This document shows positions 31,097 to 40,122 of a DNA stretch of 64,000 bases, piece by piece. The stretch comes from an uncultured Chromatiaceae bacterium. Its GTDB lineage: Bacteria > Pseudomonadota > Gammaproteobacteria > Tenderiales > Tenderiaceae. The stretch's first letter is position 1. Every line of letters begins with the position of its first letter. Position numbers and translations under genes: made by a program. Below the pieces are notes generated by a model. That model was not told the DNA's origin. It saw nothing but the letters and a program-made list of their open reading frames with translations, and did not search any database. The stretch spans positions 62,001 to 126,000 of the forward strand of contig CALZIO010000002.1 of NCBI GenBank assembly GCA_945787785.1, written 5' to 3'.

Positions 31097-31216
31097 ATGA
31101 CGGAAGAAATCATTACCAACATGGTAATCGGTGTTTCAGTGGTTGTAATTGCCATGATGATCTTGTTGGTTTTTAAGATCTACAAAGGTGACAATGATAA
31201 CGACTCAAAATCTTAA
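31097..31216 (+). CDS. 39-residue single-span membrane peptide
   Basis: A short open frame encodes a 39-residue peptide with a short acidic N-terminus, one strongly hydrophobic helix at about residues 9-26 (MVIGVSVVVIAMMILLVF) and a charged tail (KIYKGDNDND). A strong ribosome binding site (GGGAGG) lies about ten bases before the ATG. A perfect terminator hairpin follows the stop by 17 bases. These signals support a real small gene. The function is unknown. Confidence 0.7.
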   Translation: MTEEIITNMVIGVSVVVIAMMILLVFKIYKGDNDNDSKS

Positions 31217-31233
31217 TTGATTTTCAGGATTCG

Positions 31234-31266
31234 ACAAAGAAGGCGGGGGATCCCCGCCTTCTTTGT
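31234..31266. terminator. Perfect bidirectional terminator hairpin
   Basis: ACAAAGAAGGCGGGG and its exact reverse complement form a 15-bp stem around a GAT loop, between the small plus-strand gene and the convergent HIT gene. GC-rich core and T-rich outer arms on both strands fit a shared terminator. Confidence 0.85.
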
Positions 31267-31284
31267 ATATAAAAAGCAATAGAA

Positions 31285-31629
31285 CTAACCCGGCGGCCAC
31301 CGCATAGCCCGCCCACCCAGCACATGCAGATGAATATGAAATACGCTCTGCCCCGCACCGGCGTTACAATTCATCACGGTCCGATAACCCACCTCTTCAA
31401 TACCATCCTGCTGCGCCACTTGCTTGGCCGCCAGAAACAGCTTGCCAACTAAAACCGCGTCATCTCCCGTTAGGTCATTGATGGTCGAAATATGACGTTT
31501 AGGAATAACCAACACATGGGTAGGCGCTTGTGGGTGGAGATCACGAAAGGCCAATACATCATCATCCTCATAAACAGTATCAGGCGTGATCTCTCCTGAG
31601 ATCATTTTACAAAACAAGCAATCACTCAT
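31285..31629 (-). CDS. HIT-family nucleotide hydrolase (HinT-like)
   Basis: A 114-residue histidine-triad protein. The HIT motif HIHLHVLGG is complete near residues 98-106. The N-terminal CLFCKMISGEI has the two cysteines of the HinT group. HinT proteins hydrolyse purine nucleoside phosphoramidates and some acyl-adenylates. The start at 31629 is preceded by GAGGAG; nine upstream codons in the open frame are unlikely to be translated. It diverges from the monooxygenase-like gene. Confidence 0.93.
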   Translation of the reverse strand: MSDCLFCKMISGEITPDTVYEDDDVLAFRDLHPQAPTHVLVIPKRHISTINDLTGDDAVLVGKLFLAAKQVAQQDGIEEVGYRTVMNCNAGAGQSVFHIHLHVLGGRAMRWPPG

Positions 31630-31730
31630 AACGCTCTCCTCTCCATTGATCTGCAATAATTTTGATCTATGTTATAAATCAGTTCTACAAAGTACTATAA
31701 CTGAAATACATCATAGGGGAGGAAACTGCA

Positions 31731-32027
31731 ATGCACGTTACGCTGGTCAATGTTCACGTTAAGAAAGAACATATCGATGACTTCATTGAAGCCACCCGGC
31801 TCAACCATGAAGCCTCGACCAGGGAAAGCGGAAATCGGCGCTTCGACATACTGCAATCAAGTGAAGATCCTGCACGTTTTGTATTGTACGAAGCCTATAC
31901 CTCAGCGGACGATGCCTTAGCCCACAAGGACACGGCCCACTATTTAGCCTGGCGTGAAGCCGTCGCTGACTGGATGGCTGAACCACGCCAGGGCGTGTGC
32001 TATCAAGGACTATTTCCAAAGGGATAA
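31731..32027 (+). CDS. Antibiotic-biosynthesis-monooxygenase-fold protein (LsrG/YgiN-like)
   Basis: A 98-residue dimeric ferredoxin-like alpha/beta-barrel protein. The pattern HVTLVNVHVKKEHIDDFI, the NHEAS...GNRRFDILQ block and FVLYEAYTSADDALAHKDT are typical of the ABM family that includes LsrG and quinol monooxygenases. It begins after GGGGAGGAAA. It is followed after three bases by an iron alcohol dehydrogenase gene. The pairing suggests a role in handling a small aldehyde, quinone or lactone-like compound, but the reaction cannot be assigned. Confidence 0.85.
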   Translation: MHVTLVNVHVKKEHIDDFIEATRLNHEASTRESGNRRFDILQSSEDPARFVLYEAYTSADDALAHKDTAHYLAWREAVADWMAEPRQGVCYQGLFPKG

Positions 32028-32030
32028 ATC

Positions 32031-33224
32031 ATGCAGTGGAATAACTTCAACATTTCGCGACTGCCGCGTGTTTTGTTTGGTGCGGGACGCATTAATGAGC
32101 TTTCTGACCTGATTCTGCACTATGGCAATCAACTGTTGCTGGTCACTGGTAAAAGCTCGTTTCATCATAGCCCCAATTGGGAGCAGCTGATTGTGTCGCT
32201 GGACGAAAGGGAAATTCATTGGCACCACGTGATTGTTTCCGGCGAACCTTCGCCGGCCCTGGTTGATGACGTAGTGCAAAAATACTCGGATAAAAACATT
32301 GAAGTCGTCGCTGCCATTGGCGGAGGCAGTGTGCTCGATGCCGCCAAGGCGTTTGCCGGATTACTGCCACACAGCAATTCGGTATTGGATCACCTTGAAG
32401 GGGTCGGCAAGGGCATTGAATATCATGGCCCTGCGCTGCCATTCATTGCTGTGCCGACGACTGCAGGCACCGGCAGCGAGGCCACCAAAAATGCCGTGCT
32501 GAGCACTCAAGGCACGGATGGTTATAAAAAATCTTTTCGTCATGAATGCCTGGTGCCGGAGTATGCCCTGATCGATCCAGACCTCCTCAGCACCTGCCCG
32601 TCCGACTTAATTGCGGCAGATGGTATGGATGCCTTCACCCAATTGCTGGAATCGTATGTTTCAATTAAGGCCAATCCGATGATCGATGCCTTGGCCTGGA
32701 GCGGTATCAGCGCAGTCAAACAGGGCTTTTTTGCTGCCTGGCGTGGTCAGGAGCCCAGCGCCACTGAAGGCAGAGCGGCCATGGTGTATGCCGCTCTGTT
32801 ATCAGGCATTTCCCTGGCCCAGGTTGGATTGGGATCAGTGCATGGCCTGGCCTCTCCGCTGGGCGCCTTTTTCCCTATTCCTCATGGCGTCGTTTGCGGC
32901 ACCCTGGTGGCCACTGCGACTGAAATTAACATTCGCGCCTTGCAACAGCGGGCACCGAACAATCTAGCTTTGGCGAAATATGCTCAAGCTGGACGCTTTC
33001 TCGCCGACCAACCTGAAGCCACAGATGAACAGGCCTGGCTCGAACTGGTCAATACACTGAATAATTGGACCAATGAGCTTGGTCTACCTCGCCTAAGCAC
33101 TTATGGCATCAAACAATCTGATTTTGACCATATTGTCGCCAATAGCCGTGGCAGCAGCATGACCACTAACCCAATCGTATTGGCTGATAATGAAATATAC
33201 GAGATTCTGCAAAAACGCCTCTAA
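32031..33224 (+). CDS. Iron-containing alcohol dehydrogenase
   Basis: A 397-residue group III alcohol dehydrogenase acting in the cytoplasm with NAD(P). Features are the nucleotide-binding GGGSVLDAAKA and the PTTAGTGSEAT motif. The metal-ligand region has DGMDAFTQLLES and later GSVHGLASPLGAFF...PHG with conserved histidines. It lies three bases after the ABM-type gene and overlaps the start of the MipA-type gene by 35 bases. The substrate is not predictable. Confidence 0.92.
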   Translation: MQWNNFNISRLPRVLFGAGRINELSDLILHYGNQLLLVTGKSSFHHSPNWEQLIVSLDEREIHWHHVIVSGEPSPALVDDVVQKYSDKNIEVVAAIGGGSVLDAAKAFAGLLPHSNSVLDHLEGVGKGIEYHGPALPFIAVPTTAGTGSEATKNAVLSTQGTDGYKKSFRHECLVPEYALIDPDLLSTCPSDLIAADGMDAFTQLLESYVSIKANPMIDALAWSGISAVKQGFFAAWRGQEPSATEGRAAMVYAALLSGISLAQVGLGSVHGLASPLGAFFPIPHGVVCGTLVATATEINIRALQQRAPNNLALAKYAQAGRFLADQPEATDEQAWLELVNTLNNWTNELGLPRLSTYGIKQSDFDHIVANSRGSSMTTNPIVLADNEIYEILQKRL

Positions 33225-34056
33225 TCCACACGTTTTAGTGACAGTTTGCCTGATTATAAGCAGTCTTATTCCAAATTTATCATCGGCACAACAACGCCCC
33301 CGCTGGGAGCTGGGCATCGGTGTCGCAGCCTTTCAACTGCCCTATTACCGCGGCAGCAAGGTTGGCAGAGCCTATGCGTTGCCCTTTCCTTACATTGTCT
33401 ATCGCGGCGAACACTTCAAAATCGATGATGAGGAGATCAGTGGTGAGATGTATAACAGTGAAAAGGTCGTTCTTGATCTCAGCCTGGGTGGAGGCGTGCC
33501 AGTCCCCAAAGTTGATGAGGGACCACGCCAGGGCATGCCCGGCCTGGATGTGACATTTGAAATTGGGCCCTCACCGGAATTTCGCCTCTGGCAGGGTCGT
33601 CAAAACAAGAACAAAAACATTTGGCTGCATTTACCGGTGCGGGCCGCTTTTTCGATTGGCAGTGACGGCATAAATCATCAGGGCTGGGTCTTTTCCCCGT
33701 TTATCGAATATACCAAAAAGAAGTTTAATGCCAGTGACTTAGAACACTTTATTGCGTTTGGTCCACTCTTCGCCAATGACAGATACCATGATTATTTCTA
33801 TGGTGTGGACCCGATCTATGCCACCTCTACCCGCCCTGCCTACCAGGGTCGTGGTGGTTACAGTGGCAGCCGGATCACCCTCAGGACCGAGAAACGCTAC
33901 GAAAATATGGCCCTATCTGTGTTTTTACGTCTGGATACGCTCAACAACGCGGTATTTTTGGATAGCCCCCTGGTCGAAACCAAGGATTACTATATGCTCG
34001 GTTTCACGGTGAGCTGGATTTTTAATCGCTCAGACGAGCTGGTGTATTCCCCTTGA
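33190..34056 (+). CDS. MipA/OmpV family outer-membrane protein
   Basis: A 288-residue protein with a probable signal peptide ending near residue 34 (SLIPNLSSA). The MipA/OmpV barrel pattern follows: WELGIGVAAFQLPYYRGS, then ALPFPYIVYRGEHFKID, and a final aromatic strand (YMLGFTVSWIFNR). The family includes scaffolds for murein synthesis and outer-membrane pores. The chosen ATG lies inside the end of the upstream dehydrogenase gene. That gives an unusually long signal region, and a slightly later non-ATG start is possible. Confidence 0.85.
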   Translation: MKYTRFCKNASNPHVLVTVCLIISSLIPNLSSAQQRPRWELGIGVAAFQLPYYRGSKVGRAYALPFPYIVYRGEHFKIDDEEISGEMYNSEKVVLDLSLGGGVPVPKVDEGPRQGMPGLDVTFEIGPSPEFRLWQGRQNKNKNIWLHLPVRAAFSIGSDGINHQGWVFSPFIEYTKKKFNASDLEHFIAFGPLFANDRYHDYFYGVDPIYATSTRPAYQGRGGYSGSRITLRTEKRYENMALSVFLRLDTLNNAVFLDSPLVETKDYYMLGFTVSWIFNRSDELVYSP

Positions 34057-34062
34057 AATATT

Positions 34063-34080
34063 TTGTCATAATTCTGTAAC
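34063..34080 (+). promoter_or_regulatory. Pho box upstream of phoB
   Basis: TTGTCAT and CTGTAAC are separated by AATT, matching the two 7-bp half-sites of a PhoB site (CTGTCAT-like). Ten bases later TCTAAT matches the -10 consensus at five of six positions. The site implies autoregulation of phoBR. Confidence 0.8.
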
Positions 34081-34128
34081 GCAGCTGTTTTCTAATGCAC
34101 ACTTTGCAATTAGGCTAATGTGAATCCT

Positions 34129-34818
34129 ATGTCAGTAAATATATTAATTGTTGATGATGAGTCAGACGTACGTGAAATGGTGGCGTTCACTCTGAAACGC
34201 CAGGGTTTCCGCATTCTTGCTGCGGAAGACAGCAAGTCTGCGCTGGAAAAACTGGGTGAAATATTGCCGGACCTGATCCTGCTGGACTGGATGCTGCCCG
34301 ACATCAGCGGCGTTGACCTGGCCAGGCGGCTAAAAGGCGATGAACGCTACGAGGACATCCCTATCATCATGCTGACTGCCCGCAGTGAGGAAGATGACAA
34401 GATCCGCGGCCTGGACGCCGGCGCCGACGATTACATTACCAAGCCCTTCTCCCCCCGCGAACTGGGCGCCAGAATCAATGCCGTGTTGCGCCGCAGCGCG
34501 CCCAATCTGGGCAAAGATATTATTAATGTCAATGGCTTAGCCCTTGATCAAAAGGGACACCGGGTACGTACTCATGATGCTGAAATTAATCTCGGCCCAA
34601 CTGAATTCAAGCTGCTACAGTTCCTGATGGCGCATCCGGACCGGGTATTCAGCCGCACCCAGCTGCTTGATCGTATTTGGGGTAGTAACGTGTACATAGA
34701 AGAACGCACTGTAGATGTCCACATTCGCCGCTTAAGAAAAGCACTTGAACCCGTCGAATATGACCGTATGATACAAACAGTACGTGGCGCCGGTTACCGG
34801 TTATCAGCTGAGGAGTAA
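34129..34818 (+). CDS. phoB: Phosphate regulon response regulator PhoB
   Basis: PhoB is an OmpR-type DNA-binding regulator activated by PhoR under phosphate limitation. With the ATG at 34129 it has 229 residues, the same as E. coli PhoB. The receiver domain has VDDE, the phospho-acceptor Asp53 in LLLDWMLPD, and Lys near 105 in ITKPFSP. The C-terminal winged helix has FKLLQFLMAHPDRVFSR and RTVDVHIRRLRKAL. An in-frame GTG three codons earlier is an alternative start. A Pho box lies upstream. Confidence 0.96.
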   Translation: MSVNILIVDDESDVREMVAFTLKRQGFRILAAEDSKSALEKLGEILPDLILLDWMLPDISGVDLARRLKGDERYEDIPIIMLTARSEEDDKIRGLDAGADDYITKPFSPRELGARINAVLRRSAPNLGKDIINVNGLALDQKGHRVRTHDAEINLGPTEFKLLQFLMAHPDRVFSRTQLLDRIWGSNVYIEERTVDVHIRRLRKALEPVEYDRMIQTVRGAGYRLSAEE

Positions 34819-34821
34819 TCA

Positions 34822-36141
34822 TTGTCTCCATTGAGTAAAGAAATCTGGCGATTAATTGGACTGCTCAGTCTGGCCTTCATCATAGGTTTCGTCAGCGGAC
34901 AGATTCTCGCCAGTTTGCTCGTTGCCCTCTCCATCTATCTCGTCTGGCATCTTCACAATATAAACAGGCTGGCTAAATGGCTCAGTAAACCTGGGAAATT
35001 TCATCCTCCAGAAGGCCAGGGAATCTGGTCTGAAATATTCGATCGAATTTATCACCTACAAAAGAAAAACCGCGATCGTAAAAAAAAGCTGGCGAAATAT
35101 ATCACTCGCTTCAAGGAATCCACCGCGGCAATGCCCGACGCCACTGTGGTCATCAACCGCTACGACCAAATTGAGTGGATTAACAAAGCAGCTCAGGAAA
35201 ACCTTGGTCTGCAACCAAGCAAGGATGTTGGCCAACACCTTAGCAACCTGATTCGGCACCCTGCGTTCATTCGCTATCTAACCGTCAAGGATTATCAAAC
35301 ACCGATTGAAATTCCATCACCCGTGGATAAACTACAGCAATTAAATATTCGCATCATTCCGTATGGTCAGCATCAACGCCTGTTAATTGCACGGGATATC
35401 ACCCGCTTGAAGCGACTTGAAGAAATGCGGCGCGATTTTGTCTCAAACATCTCACACGAGCTACGCACACCACTGACTGTTATTCACGGTTACCTTGAAA
35501 GCATGCAGGATGATGGCAGCGGTAATCTGTCAGACTGGCATAACAACATCAACATGATGTTAAGCCAATCAAACCGTATGCAAAACATCGTCAATGACCT
35601 GCTCATGCTGTCGCGACTGGAAAATGAAGAAGTGAAAAGAGGCACACGTGATGAGGTGCCGGTGCCCAGTCTCCTTTACACAATAAAAGAAGAGGCGATC
35701 GCCCTCAGTGCCGACAAGCAGCACCGTATCACTCTTGAATGTGACAACGAACTTGGCCTGTATGGTGTGCAAAATGAGCTATACAGCGTTTTCTCTAATC
35801 TAGTATTCAATGCTGTGCGTTACACTCCTAAAGGAGGCGAGATCAGCATACGCTGGTATCAGGATAAAAATGGCGCCCACTTGGAAGTAAAAGACACAGG
35901 CATAGGCATACCCACCCAGCATATTCCCCGTCTCACAGAACGCTTTTTCCGCGTCGATGTAGGCCGTTCCCGTGAAATTGGCGGCACCGGCCTTGGCCTC
36001 GCCATAGTCAAACATATTCTCGAACGCCATCAGGCCACGCTTCGAATCAAAAGTCAGGTAAACCGGGGGAGCACCTTTATCTGTGACTTTCCTGCCGAAG
36101 CCATCATATTATTCCCGCAACAATCTGTCATGAAAGTGTAA
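34822..36141 (+). CDS. phoR: Phosphate regulon sensor histidine kinase PhoR
   Basis: PhoR is an inner-membrane kinase that phosphorylates PhoB when phosphate is scarce. The 439-residue protein has two N-terminal membrane helices with almost no periplasmic loop and a PAS domain at about 100-190. The His phosphorylation site lies in SNISHELRTPL, and the ATP-binding domain has NAVRYTP, DTGIGIP and GGTGLGLAIV motifs. It starts with TTG; GAGGAG six bases upstream fixes it. The gene lies three bases after phoB, and its last codons contain the Pho box of pstS. Confidence 0.95.
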   Translation: MSPLSKEIWRLIGLLSLAFIIGFVSGQILASLLVALSIYLVWHLHNINRLAKWLSKPGKFHPPEGQGIWSEIFDRIYHLQKKNRDRKKKLAKYITRFKESTAAMPDATVVINRYDQIEWINKAAQENLGLQPSKDVGQHLSNLIRHPAFIRYLTVKDYQTPIEIPSPVDKLQQLNIRIIPYGQHQRLLIARDITRLKRLEEMRRDFVSNISHELRTPLTVIHGYLESMQDDGSGNLSDWHNNINMMLSQSNRMQNIVNDLLMLSRLENEEVKRGTRDEVPVPSLLYTIKEEAIALSADKQHRITLECDNELGLYGVQNELYSVFSNLVFNAVRYTPKGGEISIRWYQDKNGAHLEVKDTGIGIPTQHIPRLTERFFRVDVGRSREIGGTGLGLAIVKHILERHQATLRIKSQVNRGSTFICDFPAEAIILFPQQSVMKV

Positions 36142-36142
36142 C
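36125..36142 (+). promoter_or_regulatory. Pho box of pstS, inside the phoR stop region
   Basis: CTGTCAT and GTGTAAC are separated by GAAA, and a CATACT -10-like hexamer begins exactly 10 bases after the box. The site overlaps the last five codons and the stop of phoR. It would give pstS its own high-level phosphate-controlled transcription. Confidence 0.8.
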
Positions 36143-36225
36143 AATACGGCTTCATACTTCGCTTCAAGTCGACCAGTAACAGTCGATAGCATATTTTTTC
36201 AAAACGATTGCAGGAGCAATATTTA

Positions 36226-37197
36226 ATGAAACTTCGTAACATTCTGATCTCAATGGCTGCTGGCCTGACATTGGTTTCCGGCACTGCCATGGCAGAAGCA
36301 AAGGTTGACCCCAAGCTGCCTGACTACACCAAAGCCAGCGGTATCTCCGGCAACCTCTCCAGCGTCGGCTCAGACACCCTGGCCAACATGATGACCCTAT
36401 GGGCTGAAGAATTTAAACGCGAATATCCCAATGTGAATATTCAGATCCAGGCTGCCGGATCCTCTACTGCACCACCAGGCCTGACTGAAGGCACCTCAAA
36501 CATTGGCCCCATGAGCCGTAAGATGAAGGACAAAGAGATCGAGGCATTTGAAAAGCGTTACGGTTACAAACCTACCGCAATCCCTGTCGCTATCGATGCC
36601 TTGGCGGTTTATGTTCACAAAGACAACCCGGTTAAGGGTATGACCATCGGTGAAGTGGATGCCATCTTCTCTGTCACACGTAAATGTAAGCATGACAACG
36701 ACATTACAAAATGGGGTGGCCTGGGAATGATAGGCAGCTGGACTAATCAGGATATCCAGTTGTATGGCCGTAACTCTGTTTCAGGCACATATGGTTACTT
36801 TAAGAAAAAAGCGCTGTGTAAGGGTGACTTCAAGAATACTGTGAATGAGCAACCTGGTTCAGCCTCTGTGGTTCAATCAGTCTCTGCCTCAATCAACGGC
36901 ATAGGCTATTCAGGCATCGGTTACAAAACATCAGGTGTAAAAGCAGTACCGTTATCAAAGAAGGCTGGTGGGGATTTTGTTGAAGCAACTCCAGCTAACG
37001 CCATCACAGGTGATTACCCGCTGTCTCGCTTCCTCTATGTTTATGTTAACAAGCACCCGAACAAGCCACTGGCACCGCTAGATCGTGAGTTCATCAAGAT
37101 GGTTCTATCAAAGAGCGGCCAGGAAGTGGTCGTCAAGGATGGTTACATCCCTCTACCTGCCAAAGTGGCTGGCAAAGTTTTAAGTAGCCTTGAATAA
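36226..37197 (+). CDS. pstS: Phosphate ABC transporter, periplasmic phosphate-binding protein
   Basis: PstS captures phosphate in the periplasm and delivers it to PstCA. From the ATG at 36226 it has 323 residues with a signal peptide ([19 protein letters not shown], cleavage near AMA-EA). Phosphate-contacting motifs are visible: [20 protein letters not shown], and [11 protein letters not shown]. It belongs to the PstS group common in aquatic gammaproteobacteria. AGGAG lies nine bases before the start. It ends in a strong terminator and is separated from pstCAB by about 3.3 kb. Confidence 0.95.
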   Translation: MKLRNILISMAAGLTLVSGTAMAEAKVDPKLPDYTKASGISGNLSSVGSDTLANMMTLWAEEFKREYPNVNIQIQAAGSSTAPPGLTEGTSNIGPMSRKMKDKEIEAFEKRYGYKPTAIPVAIDALAVYVHKDNPVKGMTIGEVDAIFSVTRKCKHDNDITKWGGLGMIGSWTNQDIQLYGRNSVSGTYGYFKKKALCKGDFKNTVNEQPGSASVVQSVSASINGIGYSGIGYKTSGVKAVPLSKKAGGDFVEATPANAITGDYPLSRFLYVYVNKHPNKPLAPLDREFIKMVLSKSGQEVVVKDGYIPLPAKVAGKVLSSLE

Positions 37198-37220
37198 CAC
37201 CAAAGGTAAAAACTAGCACT

Positions 37221-37249
37221 AAAAAAGCCCCGCACTGCGGGGCTTTTTT
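37221..37249 (+). terminator. Strong terminator after pstS
   Basis: A 13-bp perfect stem (AAAAAAGCCCCGC, loop ACT, GCGGGGCTTTTTT) lies 24 bases after the pstS stop, with a T-run at the end. Confidence 0.9.
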
Positions 37250-37322
37250 ATTTGATTAGATTGCATGCCATACTACTCTTATGACAAGGTAAGCAGTATT
37301 AACCTGCTATAGGAGCAATGGA

Positions 37323-37706
37323 ATGAACTTTGAAAAGGTTGTGTTCGGATTCTTTATCGTTCTGGCTTTAACCTTAAACTTTGGATTTTTCATCGGCGAA
37401 ATCCATAACCCAGACCACCACAACGTCTACGAGCTGTTTGCCGCCATCGTGGTTAGCCTGATCGCCACGGTCCTCAAACTAGGCGAACGCACCCAGATCG
37501 GAGCAGTGCTACTCGCCACCAGTCTGGTGGCTGACCTGCAATTAATCGCTGCGGCAATACTCTGGGGTAGCGCACTGTATATTACTGAAACTGGCCTGAC
37601 TCCCAGTGTAACCAGTTCTATTGTGTCTCTCTCCGGTGGTGCCCTGCTCGCCAACTTTACCTCGGTAGTGTTGCTGATAATCGAAACTGTCACCATGCGG
37701 CGCTAA
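37323..37706 (+). CDS. Small four-helix membrane protein (DUF6394-like)
   Basis: A 127-residue protein with about four hydrophobic helices and few charged residues. The start MNFEKVVFGFFIVLALTLNF and the HNPDHHNVYELFAA loop, rich in histidine, match what I recall of DUF6394. Its stop overlaps the ATG of the K+ channel gene by one base (TAATG), so the two are translationally coupled and probably work together. It may be a channel subunit or regulator; that is inference from coupling. Confidence 0.8.
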   Translation: MNFEKVVFGFFIVLALTLNFGFFIGEIHNPDHHNVYELFAAIVVSLIATVLKLGERTQIGAVLLATSLVADLQLIAAAILWGSALYITETGLTPSVTSSIVSLSGGALLANFTSVVLLIIETVTMRR

Positions 37707-39418
37707 TGCTAAAAAGACCGCAAAAATCTATTCATAAAGTTTTTTCGCTGGTACTGCGGCGCTTTCGTGCGCCCTTGATTGCCTTGATCATGGTCTATGC
37801 GATTTCAGTTTTGGGAATGGTGTTAATCCCTGGCGTTGATGATGATGGCAATACCTGGCATATGGGCTTTTTCCATGCCTTTTATTTTGTCAGCTACATG
37901 GCCACAACTATTGGTTTTGGTGAAATTCCCTACGCATTTACCGATGCTCAACGCCTGTGGACGACCCTCACTCTCTATCTGACTGTCACCGCCTGGTTGT
38001 ATGCAATAGGTACGATACTTTCGCTAGTACAAGACTCAGCATTACAACGGGCTATGACAGAAAACCGATTTTTTCGCAATGTGCGCCAGATTCATGAGCC
38101 CTTCTATCTGATTTGCGGCTATGGCGACACCGGTAGCCTAATAACCAAGGCATTGACACAACGCGGCTTACGCGCTGTCGCCATCGATATCAGACAGGAC
38201 AGGATAAATGAACTGCTACTCACAGATCTGGAGGTCTTTGTTCCTGGGCTTAGTGCTGATGCGGGCGATCCAAGTAATCTGCAAACCGCCGGTCTCAAGT
38301 CGCCATTTTGTGTTGGTGTTATTGCGCTGACGAATAGCGATCATACCAACCTCGAAATCGCTATTGCTGCTAGATTGCTGCATCCTTCCGCACGGGTAAT
38401 CTGTCGTGCCGAAACGGAATCAACACAGGCCAATATGGCTTCATTTGGCACTGATCATGTTATCAATCCATTTGAAGCCTTTGCCGAGGAAATTGCAATC
38501 TCACTGCACTCCCCCGAGTTGCACTTGATATTCGACTGGCTAACCCAGCTGCCTCACAGCCCGTTATCCATATATGACGCGCCGCCTCAAGGACGCTGGA
38601 TTGTTTGCGGTTATGGACGCTTTGGCAGATCCATTGATAAACATCTGAAACGCCTCGGGGTATCAACCACTATCATTGAAGCAGACCCTAGCGGCACTGA
38701 TTGTAAAGGGGCATGTATTGTTGGCAAGGGCACTGAAGCAGTTACCCTGCTAGCCGCCGATGTAAAAAATGCGGTCGGGATAGTCGCCGGCACTAATGAT
38801 GATGCAGATAACCTTTCCATCCTCATGACCGCCAAGGAAATCAATCCGGAACTTTATACGGTGGCACGACAAAATCGACGCAGCAATGATGTAATCTTTG
38901 AAGCGATCAAAAGTAATCACGTGATGCAGCACAGTGAAGTTGTCACCCTTAAAGTACTCTCACTGGTCACCACACCGCTGCTATACGTATTTCTTAAGCA
39001 GATAAAGCAACAAGGCAATGATATGGCGATAGAGTTATTGCCGAAAATAGAGAATGTCTGTGACAAGGTCGTCCCGGATATCTGGACGATCCAGATCAAC
39101 TACAAATCAGCCCTCGCTGTCACTCATGCCATTGAGCAAGACCGTACTATCCAGCTTGGCCACCTCACTAGTGATCCACGTGACCGGGAACAACAACTGC
39201 TTTGTCTGCCGCTACTGATCAAGCGCAAAGATGAAATAATCCTGTTACCCGAAGTAAACGAAAAAATTGAAGTTGGCGACCAGATACTGCTGTGCGGCCA
39301 ATATGGTGTTAGTGACTTGATGGGCTGGACCTTACAAAACCACAATACCTTGCGTTATATCGAAACAGGTGAAACACGGCCCGATGGATTTATCTGGCGC
39401 AAATTGGCCAATCGCTAA
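37706..39418 (+). CDS. Potassium channel with two RCK (TrkA-type) regions
   Basis: A 570-residue channel protein. It has an N-terminal two-helix pore with the selectivity-filter sequence TTIGFGE (residues about 72-78). Two cytoplasmic Rossmann domains of the TrkA-N type follow (YLICGYGDTGSLI and WIVCGYGRFGRSI). A C-terminal TrkA-C-like region ends the chain (EKIEVGDQILLCGQYG). RCK domains gate such channels in response to nucleotides or ions. It is coupled to the DUF6394-like gene and followed 17 bases later by nfi. Confidence 0.92.
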   Translation: MLKRPQKSIHKVFSLVLRRFRAPLIALIMVYAISVLGMVLIPGVDDDGNTWHMGFFHAFYFVSYMATTIGFGEIPYAFTDAQRLWTTLTLYLTVTAWLYAIGTILSLVQDSALQRAMTENRFFRNVRQIHEPFYLICGYGDTGSLITKALTQRGLRAVAIDIRQDRINELLLTDLEVFVPGLSADAGDPSNLQTAGLKSPFCVGVIALTNSDHTNLEIAIAARLLHPSARVICRAETESTQANMASFGTDHVINPFEAFAEEIAISLHSPELHLIFDWLTQLPHSPLSIYDAPPQGRWIVCGYGRFGRSIDKHLKRLGVSTTIIEADPSGTDCKGACIVGKGTEAVTLLAADVKNAVGIVAGTNDDADNLSILMTAKEINPELYTVARQNRRSNDVIFEAIKSNHVMQHSEVVTLKVLSLVTTPLLYVFLKQIKQQGNDMAIELLPKIENVCDKVVPDIWTIQINYKSALAVTHAIEQDRTIQLGHLTSDPRDREQQLLCLPLLIKRKDEIILLPEVNEKIEVGDQILLCGQYGVSDLMGWTLQNHNTLRYIETGETRPDGFIWRKLANR

Positions 39419-39438
39419 TATCCATTATTTAATCTGTG

Positions 39439-40122
39439 ATGCAATACCGTGCCCCCCATGCCTGGAACCTCAGCCCCAGTGACGCAATTCAATTACAAAA
39501 AAATCTTGCCGCCCAGGTTATCAGGCAGGATCAACTCAACACGATTAACTCTGTTGCCGGAGTAGATGTCGGTTTCGAAGAAAATAATCGCATTACCCGT
39601 GCGGCAGTGGTTGTGCTCGATTTCCCGAGTCTGGAATTGGTGGAATACAGTATCGCGCGACGGCCGACCGAGTTTGCCTACATCCCGGGTCTGCTCTCTT
39701 TCCGTGAAATTCCAGCGGTGCTGGATGCCCTAAATAAACTAAATCAGCCGCCCGGTTTAATTTTGTGTGATGGTCAGGGCTTAGCTCATCCACGCCGTCT
39801 CGGTATCGCCTGTCATCTGGGCATCATAACCAAGCTGCCTACAATTGGTGTTGGTAAAACCCGCCTCACCGGCAAACATGGCCCTGTCCCGGAAATTAAG
39901 GGTGAATGGACGGCCCTGAAAGACCGCGATGAAACGATTGGGGCTGTATTACGATCACGCCAGGGAGTAAAACCCATCTATGTTTCCGTGGGACATATGA
40001 TTAGTCTTGAAACCGCGATTAGCTATGTGATGAGGTGCATAACACGTTACAAATTGCCAGAGACCACCCGCTGGGCACATCGCCTGGCATCGGGGCCTGA
40101 TGTTCAAGCAATCAGTCGATAG
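39439..40122 (+). CDS. nfi: Endonuclease V (deoxyinosine 3' endonuclease)
   Basis: Endonuclease V nicks DNA next to deoxyinosine to start repair of deaminated adenine. The 227-residue protein has the family core AGVDVGFEE with the catalytic Asp, the wedge motif [37 protein letters not shown] with a second metal-binding Asp, and GVGKTRL. The ATG at 39439 is preferred over the adjacent GTG. It lies 20 bases after the K+ channel gene. Confidence 0.95.
   Translation: MQYRAPHAWNLSPSDAIQLQKNLAAQVIRQDQLNTINSVAGVDVGFEENNRITRAAVVVLDFPSLELVEYSIARRPTEFAYIPGLLSFREIPAVLDALNKLNQPPGLILCDGQGLAHPRRLGIACHLGIITKLPTIGVGKTRLTGKHGPVPEIKGEWTALKDRDETIGAVLRSRQGVKPIYVSVGHMISLETAISYVMRCITRYKLPETTRWAHRLASGPDVQAISR

Noticed and set aside
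33190-33224. Fusion of the alcohol dehydrogenase and the MipA-type protein
   Set aside because: The two frames differ and each product has complete family ends; only the coding ends overlap.
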